A stretch of 64,000 bases of DNA from Stappia sp. (lineage in GTDB: Bacteria; Pseudomonadota; Alphaproteobacteria; Rhizobiales; Stappiaceae), in the NCBI GenBank assembly GCA_002722295.1, contig PBLF01000032.1, positions 62,001 to 126,000 of the forward strand, given 5' to 3'. Positions 1 through 8,630 of this stretch are shown here, piece after piece. The translations under genes were made by a program, and so were the position numbers. Every line of letters starts with the position of its first letter. The first letter of the stretch is position 1. The notes beneath the pieces were generated by a model. The model ran no database searches and was not told the origin of the DNA. It saw nothing but the letters and a program-made list of their open reading frames with translations.

Positions 1-479
1 GCACCGTCGGCGGTGGCCTTGCGGTTGACCTCGGTCAGGATCTTGCGCACATCCGACCCGATGACATAGAGCGAGTCCTTCACCAGTGCGTCCCGTTCCT
101 TGTAGAGGTCAACCACATCGGCGAGCGCGCCGGAGAAGACCCCCGCGCCGGCCTCGATGACCTCGCGATTGGCAACCCGGGCGGGATTTTCGATCTCGCG
201 CCTTGCAATGCCGAGATCCTCATCCACCTGGCCAAGCCAGCGCTGTGCCTCGGCAACCTGGGACGGGTCCCGCGAGGCAAGATAGAGATTGGTCGCCGCC
301 ATCGCCTTGGCCATGTCGGCGTTGATTTCAGCGGCGAGTTGCGCGTCGCCGTTCATTTCGGCGAGTTCGTTCAGCGCCTTCGACGACGACATGAACCCGG
401 CAACCGAGAAGGCTCCAAGCAGCGCGGTCAGCGCGGCGACAGCGGCGAAACCCGCCCAAATTCGCATCCGTACGTTCAT
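1..479 (-). CDS. Methyl-accepting chemotaxis protein, N-terminal part (cut by window edge)
   Basis: Open reading frame with no stop, running off the left edge; about 159 residues are visible. It starts MNVRMRIWAGF, has a hydrophobic segment at about residues 10-30 (first transmembrane helix), then a long helical, Ala/Glu/Asp-rich stretch of the kind seen in periplasmic four-helix-bundle ligand domains of chemoreceptors. A GGAG sits about 9 bases upstream of the ATG. The signalling half, with HAMP and the methyl-accepting hairpin, would lie outside the window, so the family call rests on the N-terminal architecture only. The upstream region 480-658 is clearly AT-richer than the surroundings and probably carries its promoter. 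It could also be another membrane sensor with the same type of input domain. Confidence 0.7.
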   Translation of the reverse strand, partial: MNVRMRIWAGFAAVAALTALLGAFSVAGFMSSSKALNELAEMNGDAQLAAEINADMAKAMAATNLYLASRDPSQVAEAQRWLGQVDEDLGIARREIENPARVANREVIEAGAGVFSGALADVVDLYKERDALVKDSLYVIGSDVRKILTEVNRKATADG

Positions 480-658
480 TGAGATCACTCCACACCCAAA
501 AGGACCTCTACGGAAGCTGACCTTCGCCGGTTAATGCGGACTGAATCTATACATGATCTATTCTTTATTTCATCGATGATACGCAGTCAGACCTACTGTA
601 AATAACAACCATAATAGTAATTCCTGACAATATATCCCTTCACATAATGCAGAAAATA

Positions 659-1000
659 TCAGTCCTCGGCGAGGTCCCAGAAGACCCGTGCCTCGCGGTC
701 CTCGATCTCCACCACCCAGATGTCGGGATCCATGCGCGCTTCGGAGGCGAGGCGCGCCTGTATGGCCTCGCGCTCGACGCGCTCAAGCAGTCGCTCGAAA
801 AGACGCGTGCCGGCGTTGTCGTCGTCGAAGGCGCTCTGCGGGGCGGGGCCGAAAAGGTCGAGGGTGCCGTCGAGCCGGTCGAGAACGATATAGATCGCGC
901 CCGCCTGTTCCGAGCCCTTCGACACGACGGCCGCGAAGGCGTTTTCGCCGAAACAGCGGCGCACGAGCGCGGCCACCCAGAATTCCGATGTGAGACGCAT
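659..1000 (-). CDS. DUF1491 family protein
   Basis: 113 residues, no signal peptide or membrane helix. The opening MRLTSEFWVAALVRRC and the later VLDRLDGTLDLFGP and DPDIWVVEIEDREARVFW segments match my knowledge of DUF1491, a small cytoplasmic family of alphaproteobacteria with no known function. A GAGGGAG ribosome site precedes the ATG. It lies 57 bases downstream of the peptidoglycan-binding gene and on the same strand as the sensor kinase, so the three probably form one transcript. Function unknown. Confidence 0.85.
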   Translation of the reverse strand: MRLTSEFWVAALVRRCFGENAFAAVVSKGSEQAGAIYIVLDRLDGTLDLFGPAPQSAFDDDNAGTRLFERLLERVEREAIQARLASEARMDPDIWVVEIEDREARVFWDLAED

Positions 1001-1057
1001 GGATCGCTCCCTCTGCCGCCCGGCCAGACACTGGCGCGCGGCACCTTGAGGGGCACG

Positions 1058-1960
1058 TCAGCGGCGCAGGGCGCGGTCGATTTCCTGCAACACGGTGTCG
1101 GAAATTTCGCCGGTAATGGCAAGGCCGCGATCGAGCTCGAAGCGACGGACCGCATTGGCGGTCTGTTCGCCCATCAGTCCGTCCACGTCGATCGGGCCGT
1201 AGCCGAGGTCCCTGAGGCCCGCCTGGATGGCGCGAACGCGCGCGCGGTCCACGGATGATCCGCCGACGTCGGCAGGCGGCACCGGGATGCCCGTTTCGCG
1301 CGCGATCAGATCGCCGATGCCGGCGCTTGACGTGTTTCGCGCGGGCGTCGGCGCGCTCGTGGGCGGACGCGGTGCCGTGGCCGGAGCCGGAACGCCGGCG
1401 GTCGCGCGAGGCGTGACAGAACCCGTATCGGGCGACACGGGAGAGGGAGGCGGCACCGGCACGCCGTAAAGCGCTCCGCCCCGGTCCATGGCGAGACGGC
1501 CAAGCAGCTTCTCGTCGACGACGCCGGTCTCGGCGAGGCCCCGCGCGCGCTCCCACGCCCTGACGGCGCGTTCCGTCGCCGGACCGGTCAGCCCGTCGAG
1601 GGAGCCTTCGTACATGCCGAGGCGGCGCAGTTCGACCTGCGCGTCGAGCACCAGCTTCTGCCGACGAAGGGCGGCCGGATCCGGCCGTTCCGCCGTGGTT
1701 CCGGCCGGACCGCCAGCGTCCTGACGCGTCTCCATCAGCGGCGCCGGATGCGGCGTTGTCTGGAAAAAGGTTGCGTTCGCCACGATCAGCGAGGCCGTCA
1801 GCGCCATGACCAGAGAGCCGCCGGCGGCAACGGGGTTGTCCAGCGCGGCCGCGCCGAGACCGCCCGACCCGTGCTCCGGCTCGGGCGGCGCGGCCTTGCG
1901 GCTCTTGCCGGTGGCGCGCTGGCCGCGCGCCGGTGGGGCCGAGGATCGATTGCGGCTCAT
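1058..1960 (-). CDS. Membrane-anchored protein with two peptidoglycan-binding domains
   Basis: 300 residues. A basic, proline-rich cytoplasmic N-terminus (1-40) is followed by one transmembrane segment near 45-65. Two PG_binding_1-type repeats follow: one around 100-155 (VELRRLGMYEGSLDGLTGPATERAVRAW is split here by its key residues G-x2-G-x-L-D-G-x2-G) and one at the C-terminus (around 235-295, with LGYGPIDVDGLMG). They are joined by a low-complexity Pro/Ala/Thr linker. The topology puts the binding domains in the periplasm, where they would hold cell-wall glycan. It begins 13 bases after the sensor kinase gene and is likely co-transcribed with it. No catalytic domain is present, so it is a wall-associated tether or sensor rather than a hydrolase. 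Confidence 0.8.
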   Translation of the reverse strand: MSRNRSSAPPARGQRATGKSRKAAPPEPEHGSGGLGAAALDNPVAAGGSLVMALTASLIVANATFFQTTPHPAPLMETRQDAGGPAGTTAERPDPAALRRQKLVLDAQVELRRLGMYEGSLDGLTGPATERAVRAWERARGLAETGVVDEKLLGRLAMDRGGALYGVPVPPPSPVSPDTGSVTPRATAGVPAPATAPRPPTSAPTPARNTSSAGIGDLIARETGIPVPPADVGGSSVDRARVRAIQAGLRDLGYGPIDVDGLMGEQTANAVRRFELDRGLAITGEISDTVLQEIDRALRR

Positions 1961-1973
1961 GACACTCGCCTCC

Positions 1974-3887
1974 TCACGCGCTCAGCCGGGCCGGCGCGCG
2001 GGTTGCCTCCGGCTTGCGGGCGAAGGGGCGGGCCGCGAGACCGGCCGCACGCGCATCCTCCGCCACCGTCGCCGCGACTTCCGCGAGCTTCGCGGCGGGA
2101 CCCGGTTCGCGGATCGGTTCGGCGGTCGCGCCGGCACCGGCCTGCCCTGTATCACGCGCGGCCATGGCACGACGCGGCAGGCGCACGCTCACACAGGCGC
2201 CCTCGCCCGGCCGGCTCTCGATCTCGACCCGGCCGCCATGAAGTTCGGCCAGCCCCTTGACCACCGACAGGCCAATGCCGGCGCCCTCGCGCGGCGGATC
2301 GACCGGCAGGCGGACGAAGGGAAGCAGGATGCGCTCCCGGTCGCAGTCCGCGATACCGATCCCGGTATCATGCACGCCGAAGACGACGCCACTTCCTTCC
2401 TTGCGCGCGAAGACCACCGCGCGGCCGCCCGAGGGCGTGAACTTGAGCGCGTTCGACATGAGGTTGAGCGCGATCTGCCGGCAGGCGCGCGGGTCGGCGC
2501 TGATCTCGCCGATGCCCAGCGGCAGGTCGGCGGTCAGCGTCACACCGAGGCGCGCGGCCTCCGGCTCCATCATGCGGCGGCAGCTTTCCAGGCAGGTGCG
2601 CAGGTCGAAGGCTTCCGGCGCGATGCTCATCGCTCCGCCCTCGAGGCGCGCCATGTCGAGCATGTCGTCGACGAGCGTCAGCAGGTGCCGGCCCGACTGG
2701 TGGATCAATGTGGCGTAGTCGCCGACCCGGCGCGCGTCGAGGCTGCGCTCGGGCAGGCCGCGCATCAGGTCGGAGAAGCCGAGAATCGCGTTGAGCGGCG
2801 TGCGCAGCTCGTGGTTCACCGTGGCCAGGAACCGGCTGCGCGCGGCCAGAGCCTCCGCGGCGGTGCTTTCCGCCTCGGCACGGGCGGTTTCCTGCGCCTT
2901 GCGCGCGTCGATGCCGGCAAGGGTCGCGACCAGCATGTCGGCACGGGCCGGATGCGGCGCGACCGCGAGACACGCCCAGGCATAGGCAGCGCGGCCAGCT
3001 TCTCCGGGGCGCGTACCGCCGGTACGCAGTCGAAGGTCGAGACGCTCGCAGCGCGCGCCGGCCAGAGCGTCGGACACGGCCTTGAGGTAGGCTGGCCGGT
3101 CGCCCACGTGCAGGCGCTCGAAGAGCCCGTCACCGACGAGGTCGGCGGCGCCGACGCCCTCCAGCCCCGGAAGGGCTTCGGGCGACAGCGATTCGACACG
3201 GCCGCCCGCGCGCAGCACCGCGACCGCCTCGCCGCCGAGACGGGCGACCAGGGAGGTCCGCGCCTCGGCCGCCTCGACACGGCCCCGATCCTCGGAAAAC
3301 GCCTCGAGCACCCGCGCGGCCAGAAGCGTCGCATAGACGAGCGCCGCGACCAGCGCGATGGCGTGCAGCGTCAGGCCTGTGTCCGCGAAGCCGGCGTCCG
3401 CCGGAAGGCTGCCGGTCAGGGTGAGGCCGGCGAGGCCCGCGACCAGCGCCACGGAGATGCCCAGCAGAGCGATGAGCGCACGACGCGAGCGCGACAGCAC
3501 CGCCTCCAGCGGCACCAGCGCCAGAAACGGAAGCGCCGGCGAGGCAAGCCCGCCGGTCATCACCGCAAGGCCCGCGATGAAGAGAGCGAAGAGCGTGGCG
3601 GAAACCGTCTGGGCGCGTTCGAGCGCGCCCGTGCGCGACACATACATGGCGACCGGCAGATGCGCGGTCAGCCAGGCGAAGGCCAGCGTCACCGCCGGCG
3701 TCGTCGCTCCGTTGAAGGCAAGCGTCAGCGGCAGAAGCGCAAGCGCGAGCCCGCCGAGCGCCAGATGGCGCAGAATGAACCTGCGGTGGAGGCGGCGCGC
3801 GCCCGCGTCGCCGGCCACCTGCGGGTGCACCAGGCTCTCGAGAAATCCCCTGAGCGCCGTTCCTTCTCGCGGGTGATCCGGTTTCAT
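1974..3887 (-). CDS. Multi-pass PAS-containing sensor histidine kinase (DivJ/PleC-like group)
   Basis: About 637 residues from the ATG at 3887, which has AGGA five bases upstream; an in-frame ATG at 3929 would add 14 residues but has a weaker site. The N-terminal 200 residues hold roughly six hydrophobic helices. A PAS-like segment follows, then a HisKA domain with the phospho-acceptor in TVNHELRTPLNAILGFSDLM, and a HATPase domain with N box (NLMSNALKFTP), G1 (DTGIGIA) and G2 (GAGIGLSVVKGL). There is no receiver domain. The membrane-rich N-terminus followed by PAS, HisKA and HATPase resembles the alphaproteobacterial cell-cycle kinases DivJ and PleC, but I cannot assign it to either. The two downstream genes encode a peptidoglycan-binding protein and DUF1491, which hints at a cell-envelope or cell-cycle role. 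Confidence 0.85.
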   Translation of the reverse strand: MKPDHPREGTALRGFLESLVHPQVAGDAGARRLHRRFILRHLALGGLALALLPLTLAFNGATTPAVTLAFAWLTAHLPVAMYVSRTGALERAQTVSATLFALFIAGLAVMTGGLASPALPFLALVPLEAVLSRSRRALIALLGISVALVAGLAGLTLTGSLPADAGFADTGLTLHAIALVAALVYATLLAARVLEAFSEDRGRVEAAEARTSLVARLGGEAVAVLRAGGRVESLSPEALPGLEGVGAADLVGDGLFERLHVGDRPAYLKAVSDALAGARCERLDLRLRTGGTRPGEAGRAAYAWACLAVAPHPARADMLVATLAGIDARKAQETARAEAESTAAEALAARSRFLATVNHELRTPLNAILGFSDLMRGLPERSLDARRVGDYATLIHQSGRHLLTLVDDMLDMARLEGGAMSIAPEAFDLRTCLESCRRMMEPEAARLGVTLTADLPLGIGEISADPRACRQIALNLMSNALKFTPSGGRAVVFARKEGSGVVFGVHDTGIGIADCDRERILLPFVRLPVDPPREGAGIGLSVVKGLAELHGGRVEIESRPGEGACVSVRLPRRAMAARDTGQAGAGATAEPIREPGPAAKLAEVAATVAEDARAAGLAARPFARKPEATRAPARLSA

Positions 3888-4242
3888 GTCGATCCTGCCG
3901 GCGCGCTCGCGCCCGATACGAAATTTCATGGCCGCGATGGTCCCAAGAACGGCTTAAGGAAGCGTGAAACGCCGCGCCGCGCCCTGCCGGGCCACGGGCG
4001 GGGGCAACTGATTTTCCACGTGATTTCCAGACGTTCACTGCGGTGAAGGCCAATGCGCGGCGGGATCGCTAAAATTTGAATCAATTCTTCGAAAAATTTG
4101 CCTCGAACTTGTCGAAAACTCGAACGCGAGACGCAACCGCACATTCGAACACGGGTGCTAGGGTGCCCTCATAACGATGTCCGGCGACCTTGCCAGATCA
4201 GGGCGACCGGCCACGGATGACAGGTTCAAAAGGGCAGAAAAC

Positions 4243-4734
4243 ATGTCGTTTCTTCTCAAATCCGCGTTCTGGATCGGGCTGGTTCTCCTGCTCCTTCCGA
4301 TCGACACAGGTCCCGAGAGCGCCGACACGCCGGGCCTCAATCCGGTCCGCGCCTTCTTCGCGGCGCAGTCCACGATCAGTGACATCGGCGGCTTTTGCGA
4401 CCGCAATCCCGACACCTGCGAGACCGGCGGCCAGGCCATCGCGCGCATCGGCGCCAAGGCCAAGGTCAGCGCACGGCTGATCTACGAATACCTGGACGAG
4501 GAGGAGGCCGCCGCCAATTCCGATTCGGGCCTCGTGACCGGCGGCACCGACACGCTCAAGGCCGAGGACCTGATTCCCGGCTGGACCCTGCCCCAGCACG
4601 AGGGCGAAGCTCCCGAGCCCCGGGTTGCGGATGCTGCTCCGGCCAATGCCGCTCCGGTTCCGCTCCCCCCGCGCGAAGGCGACGTGGCCGTCCTGCCGCG
4701 TCCCAAGCCGCGCGGCGGCGACCGTCCGGCCTGA
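4243..4734 (+). CDS. DUF5330 domain protein
   Basis: 163 residues from the ATG at 4243, preceded by AGGG. A hydrophobic N-terminal helix (about residues 4-20) is followed by a short conserved segment (GLNPVRAFFAAQSTISDIGGFC with C-x6-C downstream, key residues Phe/Ala/Asp/Cys), then a disordered Pro/Ala-rich C-terminal half. This matches the small rhizobial DUF5330 family of membrane-anchored proteins of unknown role. An upstream in-frame ATG at 4177 exists but lacks a ribosome site. Its monocistronic position beside sufE gives no functional hint. Confidence 0.7.
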   Translation: MSFLLKSAFWIGLVLLLLPIDTGPESADTPGLNPVRAFFAAQSTISDIGGFCDRNPDTCETGGQAIARIGAKAKVSARLIYEYLDEEEAAANSDSGLVTGGTDTLKAEDLIPGWTLPQHEGEAPEPRVADAAPANAAPVPLPPREGDVAVLPRPKPRGGDRPA

Positions 4735-4940
4735 TCCGGGCGAACACAGACAGCTTTCCGGCGCCTCGCACCAACGTTCAAAGCGCCACACTCAGCGGGA
4801 CCTCCCGCCCCCGCGGCCGCTACTGCCCTTGCGTGCCGCGGGGTCTTTCTTTTCATGCCCCGCAAGGGCAACGCGGTTTGCCAGCCCCCGGTCCGGATCT
4901 GTATAAGGGGGCTTCCATTCACGCGACGAAACGGCCCGAG

Positions 4941-5372
4941 ATGATCCCTCCCCTTTCCGAGATCCTGGACAATTTCGACTTCCTGGAGGACTGGGACGAC
5001 CGCTACCGCTACGTGATCGAGCTTGGCCGGATGCTGCCGGAGTTTCCCGAGGCCGAACGCACCGACGAAAACAAGGTGCGCGGCTGCGCTTCTCAGGTCT
5101 GGCTTACCCGCAGCCTGGAAGATGGAGCGGACGGCAAGCCGGTGCTCGTCTACCAGGGCGACAGCGATGCCCATATCGTCAAGGGGCTGGTCGCCATCGT
5201 GCTCGCCACCTACTCGGGCCGTCCGGCCGAGGAGATCGTCGAGACGGATATCGACGAGATCTTCGCGCGGATCGGCTTGAAGGAGCACCTCTCGCCGCAG
5301 CGTGCCAACGGCCTCAAGTCGATGGTGGAGCGCATTCGCGGCGACGCCCGCGCGGTGCAGGCAGCCGCCTGA
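4941..5372 (+). CDS. sufE: Cysteine desulfuration protein SufE
   Basis: 143 residues. SufE accepts persulfide sulfur from the cysteine desulfurase SufS on its conserved cysteine and passes it to the SUF iron-sulfur scaffold. The acceptor cysteine is in VRGCASQVWL (about residue 50), and the family features FDFLEDWDDRYRYVIELGR at the N-terminus and the VKGLVAIVLATYSG segment are present. Length fits the family (about 140). The start was chosen at ATG 4941 because upstream in-frame sequence is out of family. The rest of the suf operon is not in the window, so SufE stands alone here, as is common in Hyphomicrobiales. Confidence 0.93.
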   Translation: MIPPLSEILDNFDFLEDWDDRYRYVIELGRMLPEFPEAERTDENKVRGCASQVWLTRSLEDGADGKPVLVYQGDSDAHIVKGLVAIVLATYSGRPAEEIVETDIDEIFARIGLKEHLSPQRANGLKSMVERIRGDARAVQAAA

Positions 5373-5382
5373 GACGAACCGC

Positions 5383-6195
5383 TCACCCGGCCCGTTCGGC
5401 ATAGCCGTAGTGGCGCGCAAGACGGGTCAGCGCCAGCGACAGGATGAGCTTGGCCGAGCGCGCCGGCCAGCGGTGCCCGCGCTCTACCTCCTCAAGTCCC
5501 TTCAGATCGCAGCACACGTCGACCAGAACGGGAAAGAGTTCCGGCCCGACGGCACTGCGCGCACGCTCGACCCTGGCGCGCGCGTCGACGGTCGCATCGT
5601 GCAGATCGGCCATGCCGCCGGCGCCTCCATGCCCCTGACCGCCCCCGACGCCGCTTTCCAGAACGCTCCACGCGGGGCTGGCAAGCGCGGGTCCGATGCC
5701 CGCGCGCGCATGATCCGCGCGCAGACGCTCACCGGCCGCGAACTGGGCCTCGTCGATCATCGGCGCCCCGCCGCGTCCGCGCCGCCGCCGCAACCAGGCA
5801 AGCGGACTTTCACTGTCATCCACCTCGACGACACGGATCCTGCCGCCCTCCTCCGGGATCCGCCTGCTGCCCCGAAGCTGATGCTGGCGACGAAAGGCAT
5901 CCTCATCGCCGCCGGCCCGGGCCCGGCGCAGCCGGGCGATACCGGCGCGCGCGAGCGTGACCGTCTCCCCGCGCCGGTCCACGAGGCCAAGGTGGACGGC
6001 GGTGTCCACCAGCGACGCGTCAAGCACGAGCCTGCCCGACCGAGTTTCGGACCTGAGCGTGAGCGTGCCGCCAAACGCGTCGCCGGTCTCCGCGATGCGC
6101 CAGTCGCGCGCGCCCGCAAGACGCGCCAGCACGCGCTCGATCGCACGCGGCGAGACCGCATCCCCCGCCGGCCCGGCGCTCTCCCGCGCCCTCAT
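5383..6195 (-). CDS. DUF6456 domain protein (putative DNA-binding)
   Basis: 270 residues. The C-terminal half carries the conserved SPLAWLRRRRGRGG, ID-x2-QF-x-AGERLRAD, GPELFPVLVDVCC and GLEEVERGHRWPARSAK motifs of DUF6456, a family seen mainly in alphaproteobacteria and often annotated as a helix-turn-helix regulator. The N-terminal half (20-100) has a winged-helix-like pattern. The start codon overlaps the stop of the upstream DnaA-like gene by four bases (ATGA), so the two are translationally coupled and probably act together. The function is not established; its C-terminal motifs recall phage-terminase or replication-associated HTH proteins, which is inference. Confidence 0.8.
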   Translation of the reverse strand: MRARESAGPAGDAVSPRAIERVLARLAGARDWRIAETGDAFGGTLTLRSETRSGRLVLDASLVDTAVHLGLVDRRGETVTLARAGIARLRRARAGGDEDAFRRQHQLRGSRRIPEEGGRIRVVEVDDSESPLAWLRRRRGRGGAPMIDEAQFAAGERLRADHARAGIGPALASPAWSVLESGVGGGQGHGGAGGMADLHDATVDARARVERARSAVGPELFPVLVDVCCDLKGLEEVERGHRWPARSAKLILSLALTRLARHYGYAERAG

Positions 6196-6587
6196 GCCCC
6201 GCTCCTTGCGCCCGGAAGCAAGGCCCGGGCGCTACGGATGGCAGCCTCCAGCGCCCCGATGAAGCCGTCGAAAGCCGGATCGTCACGCCTGTCCTCCACC
6301 GTCCGGCAGGCATGTGCGACCGTCGTGCGGTCACGTCCGAAACGCGACGCCACCTCGGTCAACGACTGGCGCAGCTCGACATGGTGGAGATACATGGCAA
6401 CCTGACGCGCCAGCGCCACGGGCGCCGGCCCACGGCTTTCAAGCGCGATCTCCTCCGTCGACACGTCGAAGGCGGACATGACGCAGGCATTCACGATCGC
6501 ATCCGCCCTCCCCTGCCTGATCCCCGCTCTTCGCCCGTGTCCCTCCCTGCTCGCATTCACCGGCATGACGACAGACTGACCGATCAT
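6192..6587 (-). CDS. DnaA domain IV-like helix-turn-helix protein
   Basis: 131 residues from the ATG at 6587, which has an excellent GGAGG site seven bases upstream; earlier in-frame starts are unlikely. Residues about 58-110 contain ARQVAMYLHHVELRQSLTEV and GRDRTTVAHACRTVEDRR, which match the C-terminal DnaA-box-binding domain of DnaA, including the TTVxHA signature. There is no AAA+ ATPase module, so it is a stand-alone DnaA-box-type DNA binder. It is coupled by an ATGA overlap to the downstream DUF6456 gene. Possible roles are competing with or modulating DnaA at boxes, or transcriptional control; neither is shown by the sequence. Confidence 0.85.
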   Translation of the reverse strand: MIGQSVVMPVNASREGHGRRAGIRQGRADAIVNACVMSAFDVSTEEIALESRGPAPVALARQVAMYLHHVELRQSLTEVASRFGRDRTTVAHACRTVEDRRDDPAFDGFIGALEAAIRSARALLPGARSGA

Positions 6588-6797
6588 TCTCCTACCTCCG
6601 CAACAACACCCCTGAAGCAATCATAGGTTTATTTTCCTATTCTTTTACGGGATTTTTGCAACCACGGGGATAAGTCACGCGCGAGACGCGCCGGCGGCAC
6701 ACGCCCTGTCCGCTTGTCCCCGCCCCGGCCGGCACGCCGAATACTGGACGGGTGCGCGAGGCATCCCGCCCGCGCCCCGCAGGGGACGCCACCAGCT

Positions 6798-7088
6798 ATG
6801 TGCAAGAACATCGAACGCCCGGTTTCGCGGCTTGCCGGCCTACCGGCGTCTCTGTCGCGGCAAGAGGCCAGGACGCTCTATCTGCGGCTGCGCCGGAGAC
6901 TGCGCCTGGCCGAGGCGAACGAGACATCCCCGCCGACCCTTTCCGGGGACAGGACACGGATCCGGGCGGCGCGATGCCGGGAAATCCGCTTCGGGCGGGA
7001 CGGGTCCTGGCTCTATGACGCCAACCGGCTCATCGCCCTCCATCAGGCGGAAACCCTGCTGGACCGGGTGCTGGGCGCCGGGGAATGA
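6798..7088 (+). CDS. Small hypothetical protein
   Basis: 96 residues from the ATG at 6798, with AGGGG 13 bases upstream; a start at 6714 is possible but weaker. It is Arg- and Leu-rich with no signal peptide or membrane helix. Codon third positions are strongly G/C, which supports real coding. I do not recognise the family. It lies between two genes on the opposite strand and is followed by a strong hairpin shared with mucR. Confidence 0.5.
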   Translation: MCKNIERPVSRLAGLPASLSRQEARTLYLRLRRRLRLAEANETSPPTLSGDRTRIRAARCREIRFGRDGSWLYDANRLIALHQAETLLDRVLGAGE

Positions 7089-7120
7089 GCGCTCCGCACC
7101 GTTGCGGTCCTCAAACGCGA

Positions 7121-7151
7121 AAGGCCGCCGCGATCCCTCGCGGCGGCCCTT
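7121..7151 (-). terminator. Terminator hairpin of mucR
   Basis: A perfect 11-bp stem GGCCGCCGCGA / TCGCGGCGGCC with a TCCC loop lies at 7123-7148. Read on the minus strand it is followed by TTTCG, so it suits termination of mucR, which ends at 7197. A second 7-bp hairpin sits at 7173-7190. On the plus strand it may also stop the small gene ending at 7088. Confidence 0.65.
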
Positions 7152-7196
7152 GCATCAGGTCTCAAATCGACCGCCCGTCCAGGGACGGGCAGGATC

Positions 7197-7613
7197 TTAC
7201 TTGCCGCGCTTGCGCTGCTGGCCAAGACCCATCTTCTTCGCGAGCTCCGAACGGGCCGCCGCGTAGTTCGGCGCGACCATCGGGTAGTCGCTCTGCAGGC
7301 CCCACTTCTCGCGGTACTCTTCCGGAGACATGTCGTAGTGGGTGCGCAGGTGACGCTTCAGCGACTTGAACTTCTTTCCGTCCTCGAGACAGATGATGTA
7401 GTCCGGCGTCACCGACTTCTTGATCGAAACGGCCGGGCGCAGGGGCTCCGGCTCCGGCTCGGCCGCCGCGCCGCTCGTGCGCTGCAGGGCGCCGTAAACC
7501 TCACTGATGAGGCCGGAAAGGTCGCTCGAGGCAACAGTGTTGTTGGACACATAGGCCGAAACGATATCGGCGGTCAGATCGATAAGATTGTCGTCAGCGA
7601 CTGTCTCAGTCAT
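7197..7613 (-). CDS. mucR: MucR/Ros family zinc-finger transcriptional regulator
   Basis: 138 residues from the ATG at 7613, with GGTGG about nine bases upstream. The family fingerprint is complete: an N-terminal oligomerisation region ([13 protein letters not shown]), then the zinc finger in [20 protein letters not shown], then the [13 protein letters not shown] tail. The second zinc ligand of Ros is replaced by Asp (Cys-x2-Asp), a variant known from Mesorhizobium proteins. MucR homologues are H-NS-like repressors that bind AT-rich DNA and control envelope polysaccharide, virulence and cell-cycle genes. The AT-rich stretch 7745-7790 upstream is a plausible autoregulatory site. It is a single gene with its own terminator. 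Confidence 0.95.
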   Translation of the reverse strand: MTETVADDNLIDLTADIVSAYVSNNTVASSDLSGLISEVYGALQRTSGAAAEPEPEPLRPAVSIKKSVTPDYIICLEDGKKFKSLKRHLRTHYDMSPEEYREKWGLQSDYPMVAPNYAAARSELAKKMGLGQQRKRGK

Positions 7614-7938
7614 TTGTTTCCCACCATTGGAGCCGAAACGGGTACGAAAATCACCGTCAGGAACCAAAGAAAAACGCTCCGCCTACTTCCGGATACTGGG
7701 TGGAGAGCGTTTCCGACCTTGATTCTGCCGGACAAAAGCCACGCCCGTCGTATATATCGGGATATCCTAGATCACAAGGGAAATTTTTGAGGTATCTGGC
7801 TGTTTAAGCTGTTTCACGATTGCGGAATTCGTTCCGCACAACAGTCTTCGCAGGATACCGGGGAAGCAGAATACGATTAATTCATGGCACAAAACGTGAA
7901 TGACCGGTGGCACGACCACAACCGCACCACCGGAAAGA
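7614..7938. promoter_or_regulatory. Intergenic region upstream of mucR
   Basis: 325 bases without a gene, between mucR and the end of the Mrp operon. It includes an AT-rich block (about 7745-7790) suitable for MucR binding and a perfect inverted repeat TGCGGAA-TTCG-TTCCGCA at 7821-7838, 101 bases beyond the mnhG stop. The hairpin could end the Mrp transcript, though no T-run follows. The mucR promoter must lie here, but I cannot place it exactly. Confidence 0.4.
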
Positions 7939-8277
7939 TCACGCCTTGTCGCGCGGCATCTCGTCGATCTTGGTATCCGCGCAGGGCCGGTAGCCGACCT
8001 CGAGCGCAGCCTTGGCGAGCAGATGCGCCGCGACGGGAGCGGTCAGCAGGAAGAACACGACACCGGCGATCGCCCGCGTGATGACATCGATCTGATGCGC
8101 GTGGACCGCGAGCGCGATGAGCATCAGGCCGGAGCCGAGCGTGCCCGCCTTCGAGCCCGCATGCATGCGCATGTAGACGTCCTTGAGACGCAGGAGGCCG
8201 ATGGCGGCAATGAGGGAAAACAGCGAGCCGATCACCAGGACGATGCCGACGGCAATCTCGAAGAGCGGTGTGGTCAT
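7939..8277 (-). CDS. mnhG: Mrp antiporter subunit G
   Basis: 112 residues with three hydrophobic helices, matching MnhG/MrpG/PhaG. The family segment [22 protein letters not shown] is present by its key residues (LRLxDxYxRxHAxSKAxTLG). It is the last gene of the seven-gene Mrp operon and its ATG overlaps the mnhF stop by four bases. MrpG is a small membrane subunit needed for assembly of the multi-subunit Na+(K+)/H+ antiporter; it has no catalytic role by itself. Confidence 0.93.
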   Translation of the reverse strand: MTTPLFEIAVGIVLVIGSLFSLIAAIGLLRLKDVYMRMHAGSKAGTLGSGLMLIALAVHAHQIDVITRAIAGVVFFLLTAPVAAHLLAKAALEVGYRPCADTKIDEMPRDKA

Positions 8278-8630
8278 CGTCCGGCCTCCTCCCGGGTCTG
8301 GCTCGCGCGGATCTCGTCCACGATGGTCGCGTCCTTCGCAAGGCCGCGGTTCAGCACGAAGCGCGCGAAGGCGACCGTCGCAAGAAAGCCGACCAGTCCG
8401 AGTGCGATGGCGATGTCGACATAGAGAAAATAGTCGGTCTGGACGCCGATGGCGGCGATGAAGCCGATACCGACGGCGACCAGCATGTCGAGGGCGACCA
8501 CCCGGTCCGGGAGCGTGGGACCGCGCACCGTGCGAATGACGATCAGCACGAAGGCAATCGTCAGCAGCGCGAGACTGATCGACACGCAGACATCGAGGAA
8601 GCGCGCCGAGAAGACGGCGAGATCGGTCAT
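8274..8630 (-). CDS. mnhF: Mrp antiporter subunit F
   Basis: 118 residues, three transmembrane helices. The segment [15 protein letters not shown] and the [12 protein letters not shown] region are typical of MrpF/PhaF. It is coupled to mnhE (ATGA overlap at its start) and to mnhG (ATGA overlap at its end). MrpF is an accessory membrane subunit of the antiporter complex; in related complexes it has been linked to solute efflux, but nothing in this sequence shows that. Confidence 0.93.
   Translation of the reverse strand: MTDLAVFSARFLDVCVSISLALLTIAFVLIVIRTVRGPTLPDRVVALDMLVAVGIGFIAAIGVQTDYFLYVDIAIALGLVGFLATVAFARFVLNRGLAKDATIVDEIRASQTREEAGR

Noticed and set aside
1806..4046. About 750-residue open frame opposite the sensor kinase
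   Set aside because: Shadow frame with very high Arg/Ala/Gly content; the kinase motifs on the other strand are complete.
7821..7838. TGCGGAA-TTCG-TTCCGCA hairpin as the Mrp terminator
   Set aside because: Perfect stem, but no T run and 101 bases away from the mnhG stop; noted only inside the intergenic entry.
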